Source of the DNA: Leishmania infantum JPCM5
Taxonomy: Eukaryota > Euglenozoa > Kinetoplastea > Trypanosomatida > Trypanosomatidae
Length of the DNA stretch: 64,000 bases
Direction of reading: 5' to 3'
Assembly: GCF_000002875.2 (NCBI RefSeq)
Contig: NC_009406.2
Coordinates: forward strand, 223,285-287,284
The notes beneath the pieces were generated by a model. The model was not told the origin of the DNA. It ran no database searches and saw only the letters and a program-made list of their open reading frames with translations. This document shows, piece by piece, positions 45,551-56,146 of the stretch. Made by a program: the position numbers and the translations under genes. Position 1 is the stretch's first letter. The number at the start of each line of letters is the position of its first letter.

Positions 45551-46885
45551 TGTTACTGCTGGTGTTGTGCTCGCTGTTTTGGGGGGAGAAGGAGGGGTAG
45601 AGCAGATTGAGGGAGGGAATTTCGCTTGTTTGCTTGGTTCTTTCTTTTTCTTTCAGCTGTGTTGGTGTTATGTGACTGCCATTGGTCAAGTGGCGTTGCA
45701 TGGGTATACATGATGTGTGCATATGTATGTGTAGGCGGGTGGGCGTATAGGCGCATGATCGGCACGACGCGGACGAAGCGAGTAGAGGGGCCCAGACGGA
45801 TAAGAGGAGGCAAACCAAAGGAAAAAAGAGCGACAGGGGGGGGATAATCATGAGGATAACCAGCGGGAGAGGGAAGGTACGAAAAAAAGCGTTACCGAAG
45901 ACATGAAAATGTTTTCACGCTGGTGGCTCGCCAGGAAGGAGGGTTGCAGCGCGGTGAGATAGCTTTGCCTCTCCTAGCACCCTCCTCCCGAGCCGCAGAA
46001 TAGAAGAGGGTAGTGGTGTTCCGCTGCTGTTGCCCCAGTGCCTACGCCACTCGTCCGCTCACGCTGATGCCTCGTCTGTGCATCTCTCCACCTTGCGCAA
46101 GGACCAGACCTCTCTTCCGGTTTTCGTTCGTCTGCATATCGTCTTGGATGTCTCCGTTTGTTGTATGGTATAGTGGCCTTTGTTCATGTCTTTGTGTTCT
46201 GATCGGTTTCTTTTCGATGGAGACGCGAAATCCCTCATGCGCTCCACAGTCGCTCTCTCCTATCTGTTCCTCGTTGCGACCCTCATCCGCAATAAATCTG
46301 ATACATTCTTGGTTTCTCTTTCTGTATCGGTGGGTATCTCAGTGAAGCGCTGCTGGAAGCAGATGGGAACGCAGGGTGATGAAAGCACACAGCGCAAAGT
46401 ATGGGAACAGCGCGCGTGGACGACACCCTTTCGAGGGAGAGCGAGGGGTACACACACAGAAGGGAGGAACTAGATGCAGGAGAAGTGTAATCGACTCTCG
46501 CCACCGCTTTTGCCGCCTCCCCATCCACCCCCCCCCCTGTGAGCTGATCCCCTTAGCGATGAACAGGAAACCCCACACGACCTTCCCGGCAAAGGTCCAT
46601 CAACAACCAAAACTTTCTTCCAACCCGGATGTAAGCAAATCGAAAAAAGCAACCAGCAGCAGCGGCGGTAGTGGAGCGCATCTCCGCGCCTCTCTACCCT
46701 CGGAGATTGGACGAGGCGAAAAAAAAAACAGAGGAAGGCAGAGCTTCACGTCAGCACACACGCCCTCCCTCCTTGGCTTGTTCTTTGAGTGTCACGCAGC
46801 TACAGCACAAAAGGATTACACAGGAAACATAGGCAGGCTGCAGCCTCCCCCTCCCTCCCCCTCCGCCATACTGCTACCAATCCCC

Positions 46886-47248
46886 TTAGCGGAGCTGCGT
46901 AACGTGCTGGAACTCTTGACCCCAGAATTCGAGCTCCTCCCTTACGGCTCGCAAGTCGTACTCCTCTGCCGCCTGCTGTATGTTGCGGGTGTCGTCCAGA
47001 AGCCGGTTCGATGCAGCTCCAGACGCAGCAGAGCCGTCGGAGAGGTCTTCGATACCGTAGGTCTCCCTGTACCATGTATTATAGCGCTCCTTGTCTGCGG
47101 TGTAGAAGTCGCGCACGTCACTGTTGGCATCCATCGCCCGCATCCAGGCACGCCCCTTAGGCCCCGGCTGTGGCTTTGGCAGCTGCGCCACGTACCCCTG
47201 AGCAATGGGCTTCGAGAACAGCCGGGCAGTCAGTGTTGCCTGTAGCAT
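46886..47248 (-). CDS. Probable small mitochondrial protein (120 aa)
   Basis: ATG at 47,246-47,248 to TAA at 46,886. The frame continues 15 codons upstream only to a TTG, so this ATG is taken as the start. The N terminus (MLQATLTARLFSKPIAQGYV) is basic, hydroxylated and free of acidic residues, like a mitochondrial presequence. A conserved-looking core follows (GPKGRAWMRAMD, RDFYTADKERYNTWYRE) and then an acidic, helical C-terminal part (EEYDLRAVREELEFWGQEF). This resembles the small kinetoplastid-specific accessory subunits of respiratory-chain complexes or mitoribosomes, but the family was not identified. It is followed downstream by a 6.5 kb gene-free region. Confidence 0.75.
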   Translation of the reverse strand: MLQATLTARLFSKPIAQGYVAQLPKPQPGPKGRAWMRAMDANSDVRDFYTADKERYNTWYRETYGIEDLSDGSAASGAASNRLLDDTRNIQQAAEEYDLRAVREELEFWGQEFQHVTQLR

Positions 47249-49153
47249 GGTTCCTAAGACGGCAAGCCGTGAGGCGCAGACATACGAACCCAAAACGCTG
47301 GAACGGTGTGCTGTGAAACCCTACCAATGTGCGATGAACCTGAGGAACGACAACTCTCTTTCCCTGTATATATATATATAGATGAGGAGCACAGACAGTG
47401 TTTGATTCGTTGCCTGTTTGGAAGCACGTGCTCGCCGTCACAGGCAAGCAAGGCGAGACACGCAGCACAGAGCAAAAGAAAAAAAAGGACAGAAGAGAGA
47501 CCAGAGGGGGGGGGCAGGGTTGGGAGACCACAGCACCACAGAATGCCAAAGCCTTCAGGAAAGTCAACGCTTACTTGCGTCATCTATTGGAGGAAGCGGT
47601 ACACCATGCTGGGAAGCAGCACACAAAAGCTGCCGGTGCGTGGCCGTGCGGTCATCGAGGAAGGAGCTCTGATTGCCTCCTCTTGGCCCGCCCGCCCTCA
47701 CCAAAGGATCACCGAGGTGGTCCGTTCTGGCGGCCATCCGGCATCATGTGTTCGAGAGTGTCGGTGCGTGTGAGTGTACCAGCTATGCGCGTCGGCATCC
47801 TTGCCCTCGTTCATACCCGTTTCCTTTATTAACTTCATTGGCACAGTTTCGTGGCTCTACAACGTGAGCCAGTGCTGCACAGCTGCGCTCCACCTCACTT
47901 TACACGCATAGTTCTCTCTCTGTATACGTCTGCTCGCCCATCAGCTCTCGGAGACTTCGAGGACAGCGACCAGCGTTTTTTTTCATGCGATCAACGCCTC
48001 CAGTCCGCCACGCAACATGAACTCAGACACCACTCCACCCGGCCTGTCACAGGCCTCATCGCGTGGCGCCAAGCAGCCGTAAGCACGCGTTGCAGCAGTG
48101 CCCCTCATCCATCCGAGTACGGCCTCCGCCTCCAACTCTACCCGCCCCCCCCGCCCGCCTCGCCGGTGGCCACCTGGTGCGTCCCTCGGGGTGGCGCAGG
48201 CTCCCCACCAGCAGGCAGTGGAGGGTCGGGTGGGATACACGCTCGAGTCACGCGGGCACTCTGCCCCATCACATACATGATGGAAACGCGTTCACCGTCG
48301 CAGGTAGCGCCGACGCAACGCCACCCAGGACCGGACCGCCCACATCAGCGGCGATAGATCGCTCTGGCTTCTCCACGTCGTCGGCGCCTGGCCCTGTCAC
48401 CACCGGAAGTGGCTCTGCACTTGGCAGGGACAGGGGCAGGGGGGCTGCTTGGCTTCCTCGCAGAGTGGGTCCTAAGATATCGATAAAGCGCACTTAGGTG
48501 TTGCCCGTTCTCAGGGGTTGCATACAAGAGGCAAACAAAATGAAAATTCAACCTCCGCGCGACTGTGATAGACGGCAATGCACCACATATACGCCACACC
48601 GAAGCCTCTCTCCTACCCCCTCCCTGCTCTCCTTTTTCCCGCCTTTTTTTCTCTGCCAGGGAAAACAAAACGGTGCAAGAAGACGCTGTCTGATCGCATG
48701 CACACACACACACGAAGAGGTCCAGAGGAACCAAGGGCGAGAACCACACAAGGTAAAACAAAAAAGGATATCCATACCCGTGGTGAACGCCTCTCAGAGA
48801 GAGGCCCACACACGCGCTGACGCACGCCCACGCATATAAGTAATAAAGGCTGCTAGAAAGGCATATAGAGAGAGAAGTATACGATAAAAAGAAAAGGAGT
48901 CGGCCAAGACGCCCATCAAGAGAAGGGGGGTGAAAAGGCGAACGAGCACAAAGGGGGAGAGAGGACGGAAGCACAGAAAAAGGAAGGGGCACGCTCGTAA
49001 TCGATTGCCCCGACTCGTTCCGCCCCCACCCCTTCTTTTCGCCTTTTTGCCTCCGTTCGCCATCCGCCTCACAGAGTCAAGGCTTCTGCAGTGCTTCACA
49101 GAGGACACATACACACATGGGCGCGCAGGTGCGCGCATACGCAGAGTGTGGAC
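47249..49153. other. 1.9 kb intergenic/UTR region with SIDER2 copy B
   Basis: 3' UTR of the reductase at 49,154-50,023 and leader of the 120-residue gene, with a short (TA)n run near 47,368-47,381. SIDER2 copy B occupies 47,975-48,494. Nothing else recognised. Confidence 0.7.
47975..48494 (-). mobile_element. SIDER2 retroposon, young copy B with A-tail
   Basis: Minus-strand copy whose 5' end is at 48,494 (AGTGCGCTTTATCGATATC) and whose 3' end reads GGCGTTGATC, GCATG and then a run of A (T-run at about 47,976-47,983 on plus). The A-tail fits mobilisation by a LINE. Its core is almost identical to copies A and C. It lacks the first ~60 bases of the family 5' signature seen in copy A. It sits in the probable 3' UTR of the Ser-variant cytochrome b5 reductase, in the sense orientation. 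Confidence 0.85.
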
Positions 49154-50023
49154 TTAGAACTTGAAGACGCCGCTTGATGAGTAGCCCAACTCCTTAAGGC
49201 AGCCCTCGAGCGGGCCTTGCTTGGGCGGGTAGGAGCTGTAGTCCTTCTCGCCACAGATGGTCTTCATGAAGGACGGCGGGCCGCTCACCAAAACGCACGA
49301 ATCACCTTGGTGATCCGGGCCTGGCATCGTCTCCTGGATGATCACTTTGTTGATGTGGCCAGAGTAGCCCGTCCAGCGCTTCGGCGGCGTCGTGAGGCAG
49401 TGGTACGTGGCAAACTTCCCGGGGTACTCTTTCGCCAGCGTGTCCAGCTCCTTGCCGAGCAGAATGTCCCCTTCGGTCTTGTTTGCGTAGAGAAGCGAGA
49501 TCATCGTCTTATTCTCCGGCGCGTTCAGGACGTTATTCATGATTTGGAACATGGGGGTGAGACCCGTACCACCAGCGATCATGCCAATCCTGGTGTACTG
49601 GCCCGGTTTCACGTCAAATGTGTGCCACGGTCCCTTCACGTCAATGTAATCGCCGACCTTGAGCGAAAAAAGGTGCGAGCCCATCTTTGAATTCGGGTAG
49701 CATTTCACTACGAGGTCGAAGTGGCCCTCCTCCTCCACCAGGTTGATGGGCGTGTAGGGGCGCATCACTTCGTGTCCCTGGGCGTCAGTGTAGCGCAGCG
49801 TGATGCAAGACGCCACGGGCAGGTCCAGGCGCGTCTTGCTCGAAGCGAGGGCGAAGCGAAAGCGCTTTGTGTTGTGCGACTCATTCTCGACGTGGATGAG
49901 CTTGTAGGGCTGGAACTTCTCCTGTGAGAATGCCGGCTTGCTGCCCCAGGCCTCCACCTCGGACCCAGACTGGTACATGCTGGCTCCAGCAAAGCCGACA
50001 ACTGAAGCGATAAAAGCTTTCAT
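49154..50023 (-). CDS. NADH-cytochrome b5 reductase-like protein, Ser-for-Cys variant (289 aa)
   Basis: ATG at 50,021-50,023 to the stop at 49,154. The N terminus (MKAFIASVVGFAGASMY) is a short hydrophobic anchor or signal. The FAD domain has RPYTPIN (residues 88-94, the R-x-Y-T/S motif that contacts flavin) and KMGSHLFSLKVGD (113-125); the NADH domain has GGTGLTPM (151-158). The last NADH-binding motif, normally CGPP, is SGPP here (247-250; codon AGC). The C terminus ends in FKF, as is usual for the family. The enzyme family transfers electrons from NADH through FAD to cytochrome b5 on ER or outer mitochondrial membranes, for fatty-acid desaturation and sterol synthesis. A close paralogue with intact CGPP lies 1.6 kb upstream in the same transcript. 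Third positions are GC-rich, unlike that paralogue. Confidence 0.93.
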   Translation of the reverse strand: MKAFIASVVGFAGASMYQSGSEVEAWGSKPAFSQEKFQPYKLIHVENESHNTKRFRFALASSKTRLDLPVASCITLRYTDAQGHEVMRPYTPINLVEEEGHFDLVVKCYPNSKMGSHLFSLKVGDYIDVKGPWHTFDVKPGQYTRIGMIAGGTGLTPMFQIMNNVLNAPENKTMISLLYANKTEGDILLGKELDTLAKEYPGKFATYHCLTTPPKRWTGYSGHINKVIIQETMPGPDHQGDSCVLVSGPPSFMKTICGEKDYSSYPPKQGPLEGCLKELGYSSSGVFKF

Positions 50024-51615
50024 GGCCGTCGAATGTGGTACGAGAATTAGCGCGAGAGAGATCGGACAGTAAAATGATACAAAAAGGAGGTTCGATCGGT
50101 TATGTTCGACGAAGTAGATGAATGTGTCTGTGATCTGCCTCGCAAAGGGGTGCGTGTTCGGCCTCTGTTTATCGAATCAAAAAAAAAGCAAGTGCTAATT
50201 CTAAAACTAGAGGAGAATCTCTTGGGTCTTTCCTCCGCCTCTCCGCCCCTATCCGCACCGCTGAAGCAAACGATAGAGCGCGAGAAACGGATGCAAAAAA
50301 AAAGCAGGAAAGACTCAAGTCGCAACGGTGGATGATGCGAGTAGCGGCTCCAAGGGTAATGTTCCTTTTCTTGGTGTGTGCCAAAAATACAGCACAAAAA
50401 AGAAATAAAGCAGTCGCGAGAGCTGTGTTCATTCAAAAGAAAAAGAGTGAAGGGGAAAGGTGCAGTGAAAGAGGTATGGACAGTGCAGCTGGTGTCGTAC
50501 TGCTCGTGAGCGAGCGTGCGCGACCACAGTTCAGAGCCCGGAAGTGCTATACCGGCAAAAAACGCAGGGGTGGGCCCGTCAACCTAGCCACACATAGGTG
50601 TGGCGCCGAGTGAGCAGCAAGGGAGTGCAGAAAATGAGTGCCGCACAAGTGGCGAAAGCACGCGCGAGAAAGCGCGCCAGATATCAGAGACGGCAACGAA
50701 AGAAAAAAAATAGCTTTGTCGCGTCCGTTTTCCTCCGGGCACGAGAGACATGGATCCAGCAGCGCCGCGAACGCAAACTTGCAGCAGGGGCGGGATTCTC
50801 CTCTTGTGCTTTACCGCGTAAGGTCGAGTGGTTGCAATACACAACCGTGGCGCATCGACTCTCACCTCGCAGCATCCAGCGCATACTATTCGCAGTCTGT
50901 TTTTTTTTGTTTGTTTTCTGTACCGTTCACGACTGAAATCAGTCCGCAGCGCAGCGAAAAATAGACGGCCAGTACCAAGTACACAGAAAGAGGAAGAGAG
51001 AGAACGAGACAGAAAAGGAGCTCGAGATGAAAGATAGTATTGCACGCATTAACGGACAAAGGAATCGGATAGCGACGTGAAAGAACGGAAATGATGGCAG
51101 GAAGACATCACAAGACCGCTCCGAAAGGTGTACTAAACGATCATACACTCTTGCATCGTGAAGGGCCGCAAACCTGTTACACATTCTGGGTATATGGGAA
51201 AAAGTGGAGCAGCCGTGCGCACAAAAACTCAGAGAAAAAAGAGGGCGAAGATGTCTACAGTGCACACGACAAAAAATAATGATAACGATAAATCCCCACA
51301 AATTCAGCTGGGGCTCCACACGCATACATTAACACACCTGTAGACCATACTCCCTATTCGCACGCCCCTCAATCTCAAGGTAGTGTTGACAGCACCTTTG
51401 TGTTTGGTGCACTATCATATTTGTGCTGTGTCTCTCATTTTCCCAGCTTTCAGAAAGGCCTTAACATCCGCGATAGCGCGCGTTTGCGTTCTTGTATAAG
51501 CTGCTCTTTCCTCTTAGTACCCTCCTCTGCTGTAAGTCAGCACCGCTTGCACCCCCTGAAAAGAGGCCTCAGTGGCTTCGGCATTGCGCTTCGGTCTCTT
51601 TTCCTTTTGCACTCG
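50024..51615. other. 1.6 kb spacer between the two reductase genes
   Basis: 3' UTR of the upstream reductase and leader of the downstream one. It has poly-A tracts and moderate GC. Plus-strand open frames (around 50,598-50,936) are on the wrong strand for the block and are not accepted. Confidence 0.65.
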
Positions 51616-52485
51616 CTAAAACTTGTACACCATCTTGGGCATATAGCCAAGCTCCTTCAGGCAGCCCTTCAGCTCACCCTGAGATGGTGGGTTGCTCTTG
51701 AAGTCTTTGTCACCCGAAATAGCTTCCATAAATGGCGGCGGTCCACAAACAAGAATGATAGAATCACCCGCACGGTTCGGCGCAGGCATCAGTGACTTGA
51801 TCATCTCCTTGTTGACAAAGCCAACGCCGCCCATCCAGTCAGATGGTGCCTTCGAAAGCACAAAGTACGGCGAAAAGCGTGGGTACGTCTCCATTAGCTC
51901 GTTCAGCTCGTTCCCAAGCAGCACGTCTTCCTTGCGTTCATTTGCGTAGATGAGCGTGATTTCTGTGTTGTTCTTCGGTGCGTGCAACACATGGCGCGCT
52001 ACCTGGTACATCGGCGTGATACCCGTACCACCGGCAATCATTCCAATCATTTTGTATTGATTTGCCTTGATCGGCAATTTCATCCACGGTCCCTTAACGT
52101 CGATGGTGTCACCCTTCTTCATTGAGAACAAATGAGTGCCCATCTTTGAGCCCTGGTACTTCTTCACCAAAACATCGAAGTAGCCAAGCTGATCACTGCG
52201 GTTAAGCGGCGTGTAGGGGCGAATGACCTCCTTCCCATCTTTGTCGAAAAAGCGGAAGCTAACACAGCTGGCTACCTCCAGGTTAAGTGGCATATCCGCC
52301 TCCGGCAACGCAAAGCGAAACACCTTCGTGTTATGGGACTCGTCATAGACATCCATCAAGGGAAAGGAGCGAAACTCAGATTGTGAGAATGGGCTGCTCG
52401 GCGTGGCGCAGTTGGATGAGCTAGAAACGCTGTTGTACCAGCTGGAGGTGACAAACCCCGTCGCGACCGCGATGAAGGCCTTCAT
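51616..52485 (-). CDS. NADH-cytochrome b5 reductase-like protein, canonical (289 aa)
   Basis: ATG at 52,483-52,485 to the stop at 51,616. It has the same length and layout as the paralogue at 49,154-50,023: an N-terminal hydrophobic anchor (MKAFIAVATGFVTSSWY), RPYTPLN at 89-95 for FAD, KMGTHLFSMKKGD (114-126), GGTGITPM at 152-159, and an intact NADH-binding CGPP at 247-250, ending VYKF. It should therefore be a working flavoprotein reductase for cytochrome b5 at ER or mitochondrial outer membrane. The pair looks like an old tandem duplication: many substitutions but few length differences. Codon third positions are clearly less GC-rich than in the downstream copy. On the minus strand a T9 tract and CTCTGAG lie about 60 bases before the ATG. 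Confidence 0.95.
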   Translation of the reverse strand: MKAFIAVATGFVTSSWYNSVSSSSNCATPSSPFSQSEFRSFPLMDVYDESHNTKVFRFALPEADMPLNLEVASCVSFRFFDKDGKEVIRPYTPLNRSDQLGYFDVLVKKYQGSKMGTHLFSMKKGDTIDVKGPWMKLPIKANQYKMIGMIAGGTGITPMYQVARHVLHAPKNNTEITLIYANERKEDVLLGNELNELMETYPRFSPYFVLSKAPSDWMGGVGFVNKEMIKSLMPAPNRAGDSIILVCGPPPFMEAISGDKDFKSNPPSQGELKGCLKELGYMPKMVYKF

Positions 52486-53269
52486 TGTTTCTACTCGCTA
52501 AGTAATTACTAAGAGCTTAAAAGAAAACCCCACAGGTCCTCAGAGAAAAAAAAACGTCAAGAGGCTAAATGCCTTTTTGTTTTTATGTATGTATGTGTTT
52601 ATCTGCTGTTGTGAAATACAAACGTGCCGCAGGTGTGGCTTTTGTTTCATATTAACAGTGCCTCGACATGTGCAAGATATGAACGTGAGCAATTAACTGA
52701 CGTATAAGTTGAAAGCCAAGAAGGCAGAGGCGGGGAGAAGATGAGAGTGCAAGCAATATTGAATATTAAACGGCTGGGAGCAAACCTTTCGTTCCGTATA
52801 ATTCGGACACGTACAGAAAAGAAAAAACTTTCAGTTGCTTTTTTTTGCGCATACGAGCAGCGCGGTTTTTTTTTTGAATCTGCTGAGCGTCAGACTCATG
52901 ATTTGCGCTACATGAAGAGCAACGAACAAAGGGTTCGCTAGCTCTCCTTTTTTGTTTTCCTCGACAGAATCCAACAAAAACCGTGTTCATTTCATGCGAA
53001 AGGCTGACGCTGTGGTTCACAGCACTGTTTCCCCTTTTGTTTAGTTCTCAACCATTTTGCAAAGCGCTCTATGCCTGTGAAAACTTGCACATTACAAGCA
53101 AAAATGCAAGTAGAGAATTTGTTGCTCAAGATCATTTTTCCATTCAGAGCAAAGTAAAATCGAAAAATAAGTAGTGTGGAACCTCGCGAATCGTGAAAAA
53201 AAAAATCCAACAACAATACAGAGCAACCGCAATTGAAAAAAAAAATGGCAAAAAGCTCAAATCACGCCC
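52486..53269. other. AT-richer intergenic/UTR region
   Basis: 0.8 kb between eIF2D and the first reductase, with T/A-rich sequence and few microsatellites. No gene recognised. Confidence 0.7.
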
Positions 53270-55264
53270 TTACCTTTTTTTGCAAACCAGCTGCGACGAT
53301 GGAAAATTTGCTTCATTCAGGAGTGCAGCCGCGACCTGCACTTGGAAATTGCCTTGCAAATGGATTTCGAGTGGTATTTTCGTCCCAGACTTCAGATTTT
53401 TCATCTTCGTCGACGGGTCAACGACGCCAGAGCTCGTACAAAACTGCTTTTTCCATTGATCGGCGAGCATCTGAAGATCAAAACCAAAAGACTCCAAACT
53501 CTGCACAACTGTAATGAACTTGTTGTTTGTCGACTTCTCAGACCACAAACGGACTTTCGGGAGTGGTCCGTTTTTGATTATCCGCTTCGGATTCAAGTTA
53601 CCGCTAGCCAGTGATGAGCCCTCCACAACAGTTTGCAAAATAATTTCGTGCTTCAGCTTGAACAAACTTAGCATACCTTGCACAACTTGGTCGAGCGGTA
53701 TCTCAGGGGCGTATGCCTTTGAGGTGAGCATCATCGATAGCGTATCGTCGATTTTTACACTGGGTAGTTTGCACTTTTCCGCCTCGTTCACAATCAGCAA
53801 ATTGTGCGCTTTTATGTAGTTTTTCAAATTGTTCACTAGTGTTTTCCGCGTGTACAATTCTTGGAGAACGCTGTCACCAATGGGGGTCCTAGGAAAAACG
53901 GGAACCGTACCGGTGGCAACCTGTTCGATTGTAGGAAACAGAGCGTCACGTGGAATGTTCAGCCCCTCGCCTATCAGCAGGATACGTATAAGATCGTCCT
54001 CCAATCCACGAGGTGCAGCGTAGAAAACATCGGCAGACACGATGTATTGACGGAACACACCTGTCCCCTCGGCAAGGAGTTTGGCTTGCAGTGCTTGCGC
54101 CTCCTTTTCACACCTTTCCCGATGCATCGTGCTGAGAAAATCTACGTAGAGCGCGTTGTGTCGTCGCATCACATCGGCAGATTTGTTTATTTGAGTGACA
54201 GAATGAGCACCAGGGCTTGTTTCGGCTATGGTGAGAAGATCCGGGAACCCGCGAAAAAATGCAAGCGCTTTCTTGTATTTCGTATCTTTGAACTGGATTG
54301 CAGAAGTGTGGGCGCCGTCTCTTGGGTACGAGGCGACCACAATGCTCGTGAACTGCGTCACCGGCATGGGCAAGAGCGAGGGTGAGACTCGCTTCACGGC
54401 TTCGCAGAGACAAAAGTTCAGCATTGTGTCTTCGTCCGAAAAGACATTGGCGTAATCCACACCTGGCGTCTCTTTCCATTCAGCAGCCTCGTTGCTTGAA
54501 ACTTCATCGTCTGTCTTTTCGTTATCCTTAGTCGCAGAGCCCACCTCGAGTAACCTTTCACGAACTTCGTCTTCCCCAAACTCAGACGGAATCAAAGGCA
54601 ATTGAGAAGAGAGGCTGCAGTTCGTAATAAAACGATTCTCGAATTCTTGCCAGAGGTTGTCGTGGAAGCACTGTACTACAAATACACCAACGCCCGCATC
54701 CTGCTTCGCTGTCATGTTGCTGGTCACAATTCCAACTGCGTATGGAACATCGACACCGAGAGAGTAAATGAGCGCTACATCCCCGACTACCAATGGCGTT
54801 TTTTTCCGAGTGCTCAGAATGCCTGGCATCATCAAGTGTGCCCCCCTGAGAAGAAATCTAGAAGTCGAGCCGCGGCAAACAGTAGCAACGACGCCTTCAT
54901 TTACAAGGCTTGCCCACTCGTCACCTCTCTCGGCCAGCAGCTGGTGCAGCCGTAGAAAGAAGAAGACAGTGGGAATCATAAGGAAGCTGAAAGAATCCGC
55001 TTGTGTAATGACGTCCTGCTCTTCCTTGCCTAGGCGATCAATCGAAATAAAAAACGGTACCTCATCGACAGAGTATACAAAGACCGACGATCCAGGCCCG
55101 CATCGGTACTTTCGTTTCGTGATCGTATCTTTTTTACCGACAACTAGATCGAACTTATCTGCGTTGTCTTTTCCTATGACGCTCACGACATCGGCCCTCA
55201 GCTTCTTGACGTCACCTTTCCCGACTGTTTGCGATTCCTTTGACGTGCATTTTTTCTTGAACAT
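53270..55264 (-). CDS. EIF2D: Eukaryotic translation initiation factor 2D (ligatin) homologue (664 aa)
   Basis: ATG at 55,262-55,264 (MFKKKCTSKESQ, then GDVKKLRADV), to TAA at 53,270. The frame opens 38 codons upstream in a hydrophobic stretch not typical of the family; the chosen start matches the conserved MF-K...KLRADV N terminus. The DUF1947/PUA region is at about 1-205, with HLMMPGILS, VGDVALIYSLG and PYAVGIV, and CFHDNLWQEF just after. A middle acidic linker follows, then a SWIB/MDM2-like region (about 430-540). The C-terminal SUI1 domain covers about 570-655 (KVRLWSEKSTNNKFITVVQSL; GTKIPLEIHLQG; NFQVQ). eIF2D delivers tRNA to the ribosomal P site independently of GTP and helps recycle 40S subunits. 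It is the first gene of the minus-strand polycistron, next to the strand switch. Confidence 0.93.
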   Translation of the reverse strand: MFKKKCTSKESQTVGKGDVKKLRADVVSVIGKDNADKFDLVVGKKDTITKRKYRCGPGSSVFVYSVDEVPFFISIDRLGKEEQDVITQADSFSFLMIPTVFFFLRLHQLLAERGDEWASLVNEGVVATVCRGSTSRFLLRGAHLMMPGILSTRKKTPLVVGDVALIYSLGVDVPYAVGIVTSNMTAKQDAGVGVFVVQCFHDNLWQEFENRFITNCSLSSQLPLIPSEFGEDEVRERLLEVGSATKDNEKTDDEVSSNEAAEWKETPGVDYANVFSDEDTMLNFCLCEAVKRVSPSLLPMPVTQFTSIVVASYPRDGAHTSAIQFKDTKYKKALAFFRGFPDLLTIAETSPGAHSVTQINKSADVMRRHNALYVDFLSTMHRERCEKEAQALQAKLLAEGTGVFRQYIVSADVFYAAPRGLEDDLIRILLIGEGLNIPRDALFPTIEQVATGTVPVFPRTPIGDSVLQELYTRKTLVNNLKNYIKAHNLLIVNEAEKCKLPSVKIDDTLSMMLTSKAYAPEIPLDQVVQGMLSLFKLKHEIILQTVVEGSSLASGNLNPKRIIKNGPLPKVRLWSEKSTNNKFITVVQSLESFGFDLQMLADQWKKQFCTSSGVVDPSTKMKNLKSGTKIPLEIHLQGNFQVQVAAALLNEANFPSSQLVCKKR

Positions 55265-55270
55265 CCTGCG

Positions 55271-55272
55271 CT
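55271..55272 (-). promoter_or_regulatory. Probable spliced-leader acceptor AG for eIF2D
   Basis: On the minus strand a long pyrimidine tract (about 55,375-55,325) is followed, with no earlier AG, by GATAAG and then CAG just before the ATG, giving a leader of only a few nucleotides before the start at 55,264. Confidence 0.45.
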
Positions 55273-56146
55273 TATCAATCGGATTATTTATCGGATTGGA
55301 GATACATGAAGAAATGTGCAAGCAAGCAAAAAAAAAATTAAACAGACAAAATGGGAAGAATAAAAAGAAAGGCTGCATGAGATGGGGGGGATAAGTTGCT
55401 AATACCTAATGCAGATAAATTGATGACGCTGCCAGGCACTGAAACAGGGGCTGGCTGGAGACGCTGCCAGTGCACTAGCGGAGGGCGCTGGTTTCTGGTG
55501 TAGCCTCCCCCGTGTTCTGCCTCCAGTTTGGATGGAAGCTACGGTGCATGCGGTAAATCACGCCTTGAGTGGTGTTGCTGAAACAAAGGTTCACTAGCAT
55601 ATATTGCTTGCCACTTATACAGAGGGTATTGTGGAGACTGTAAAAAGCCGGATACTTGCTGTTTTTTTTTTTTTCATGCTCCTCGATGCACGAAGGAAAG
55701 ATACATTGAGAGCACCACTGCATCTAAACGAGACCGCCTTCTTGCTCCGCTAACAGCAACCGCCGCTGTGTTCTTTTGTGCACAGAAACTCGCAGTGCCA
55801 AGCGACAGAAAAGTCTGACATCGATCGGGAAACACCAGCCGCAATCATTGGCTGCGTACAGGGACACCGGTTTCCACGCCTCACACCAAAACTTTCAATC
55901 ATTGGTCTTGCCTTCGCAAAGCATGAGGCGTGGAGAGGGGGCACCGGCAGACGTTACAAGCATCACAGAAAATACCAACGGAGGTGTTTCCAGTTTCACA
56001 GGAGTTTGCTCCATTCACAAAAGCTCTTCAATGAGGGTCACGGGGAAGGATGGGGGGATTATACTGCGGCCGACGATGTTTCCAAAACATAATTCTACTA
56101 GTTTCACATATAATGTTCCCAATTGCCATCATGGTTGGTTAGCCTC

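Larger units (their letters stand above)
40332..46885. other. 6.5 kb intergenic/UTR region
   Basis: This contains the leader of the CCCH gene and the 3' UTR of the 120-residue gene. It is strongly strand-biased (A/G-rich on plus, pyrimidine-rich in the transcript, especially 42,850-44,000). It holds a G19 tract at 40,893-40,911, TA/TG microsatellites (about 44,955-45,000 and 45,521-45,550) and a tRNA-like A/B-box motif near 44,285-44,337. No protein gene was recognised. Confidence 0.65.

Noticed and set aside
50598..50936. Plus-strand ORF with a basic, Arg/Lys-rich N terminus
   Set aside because: It is on the opposite strand to all genes of the block, in the spacer between the reductases, and has no similarity or splice signal.
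55276..55378. Hydrophobic N-terminal extension of eIF2D
   Set aside because: The family begins at MFKKK; the extension is upstream of the likely splice acceptor and reflects a T-rich tract.
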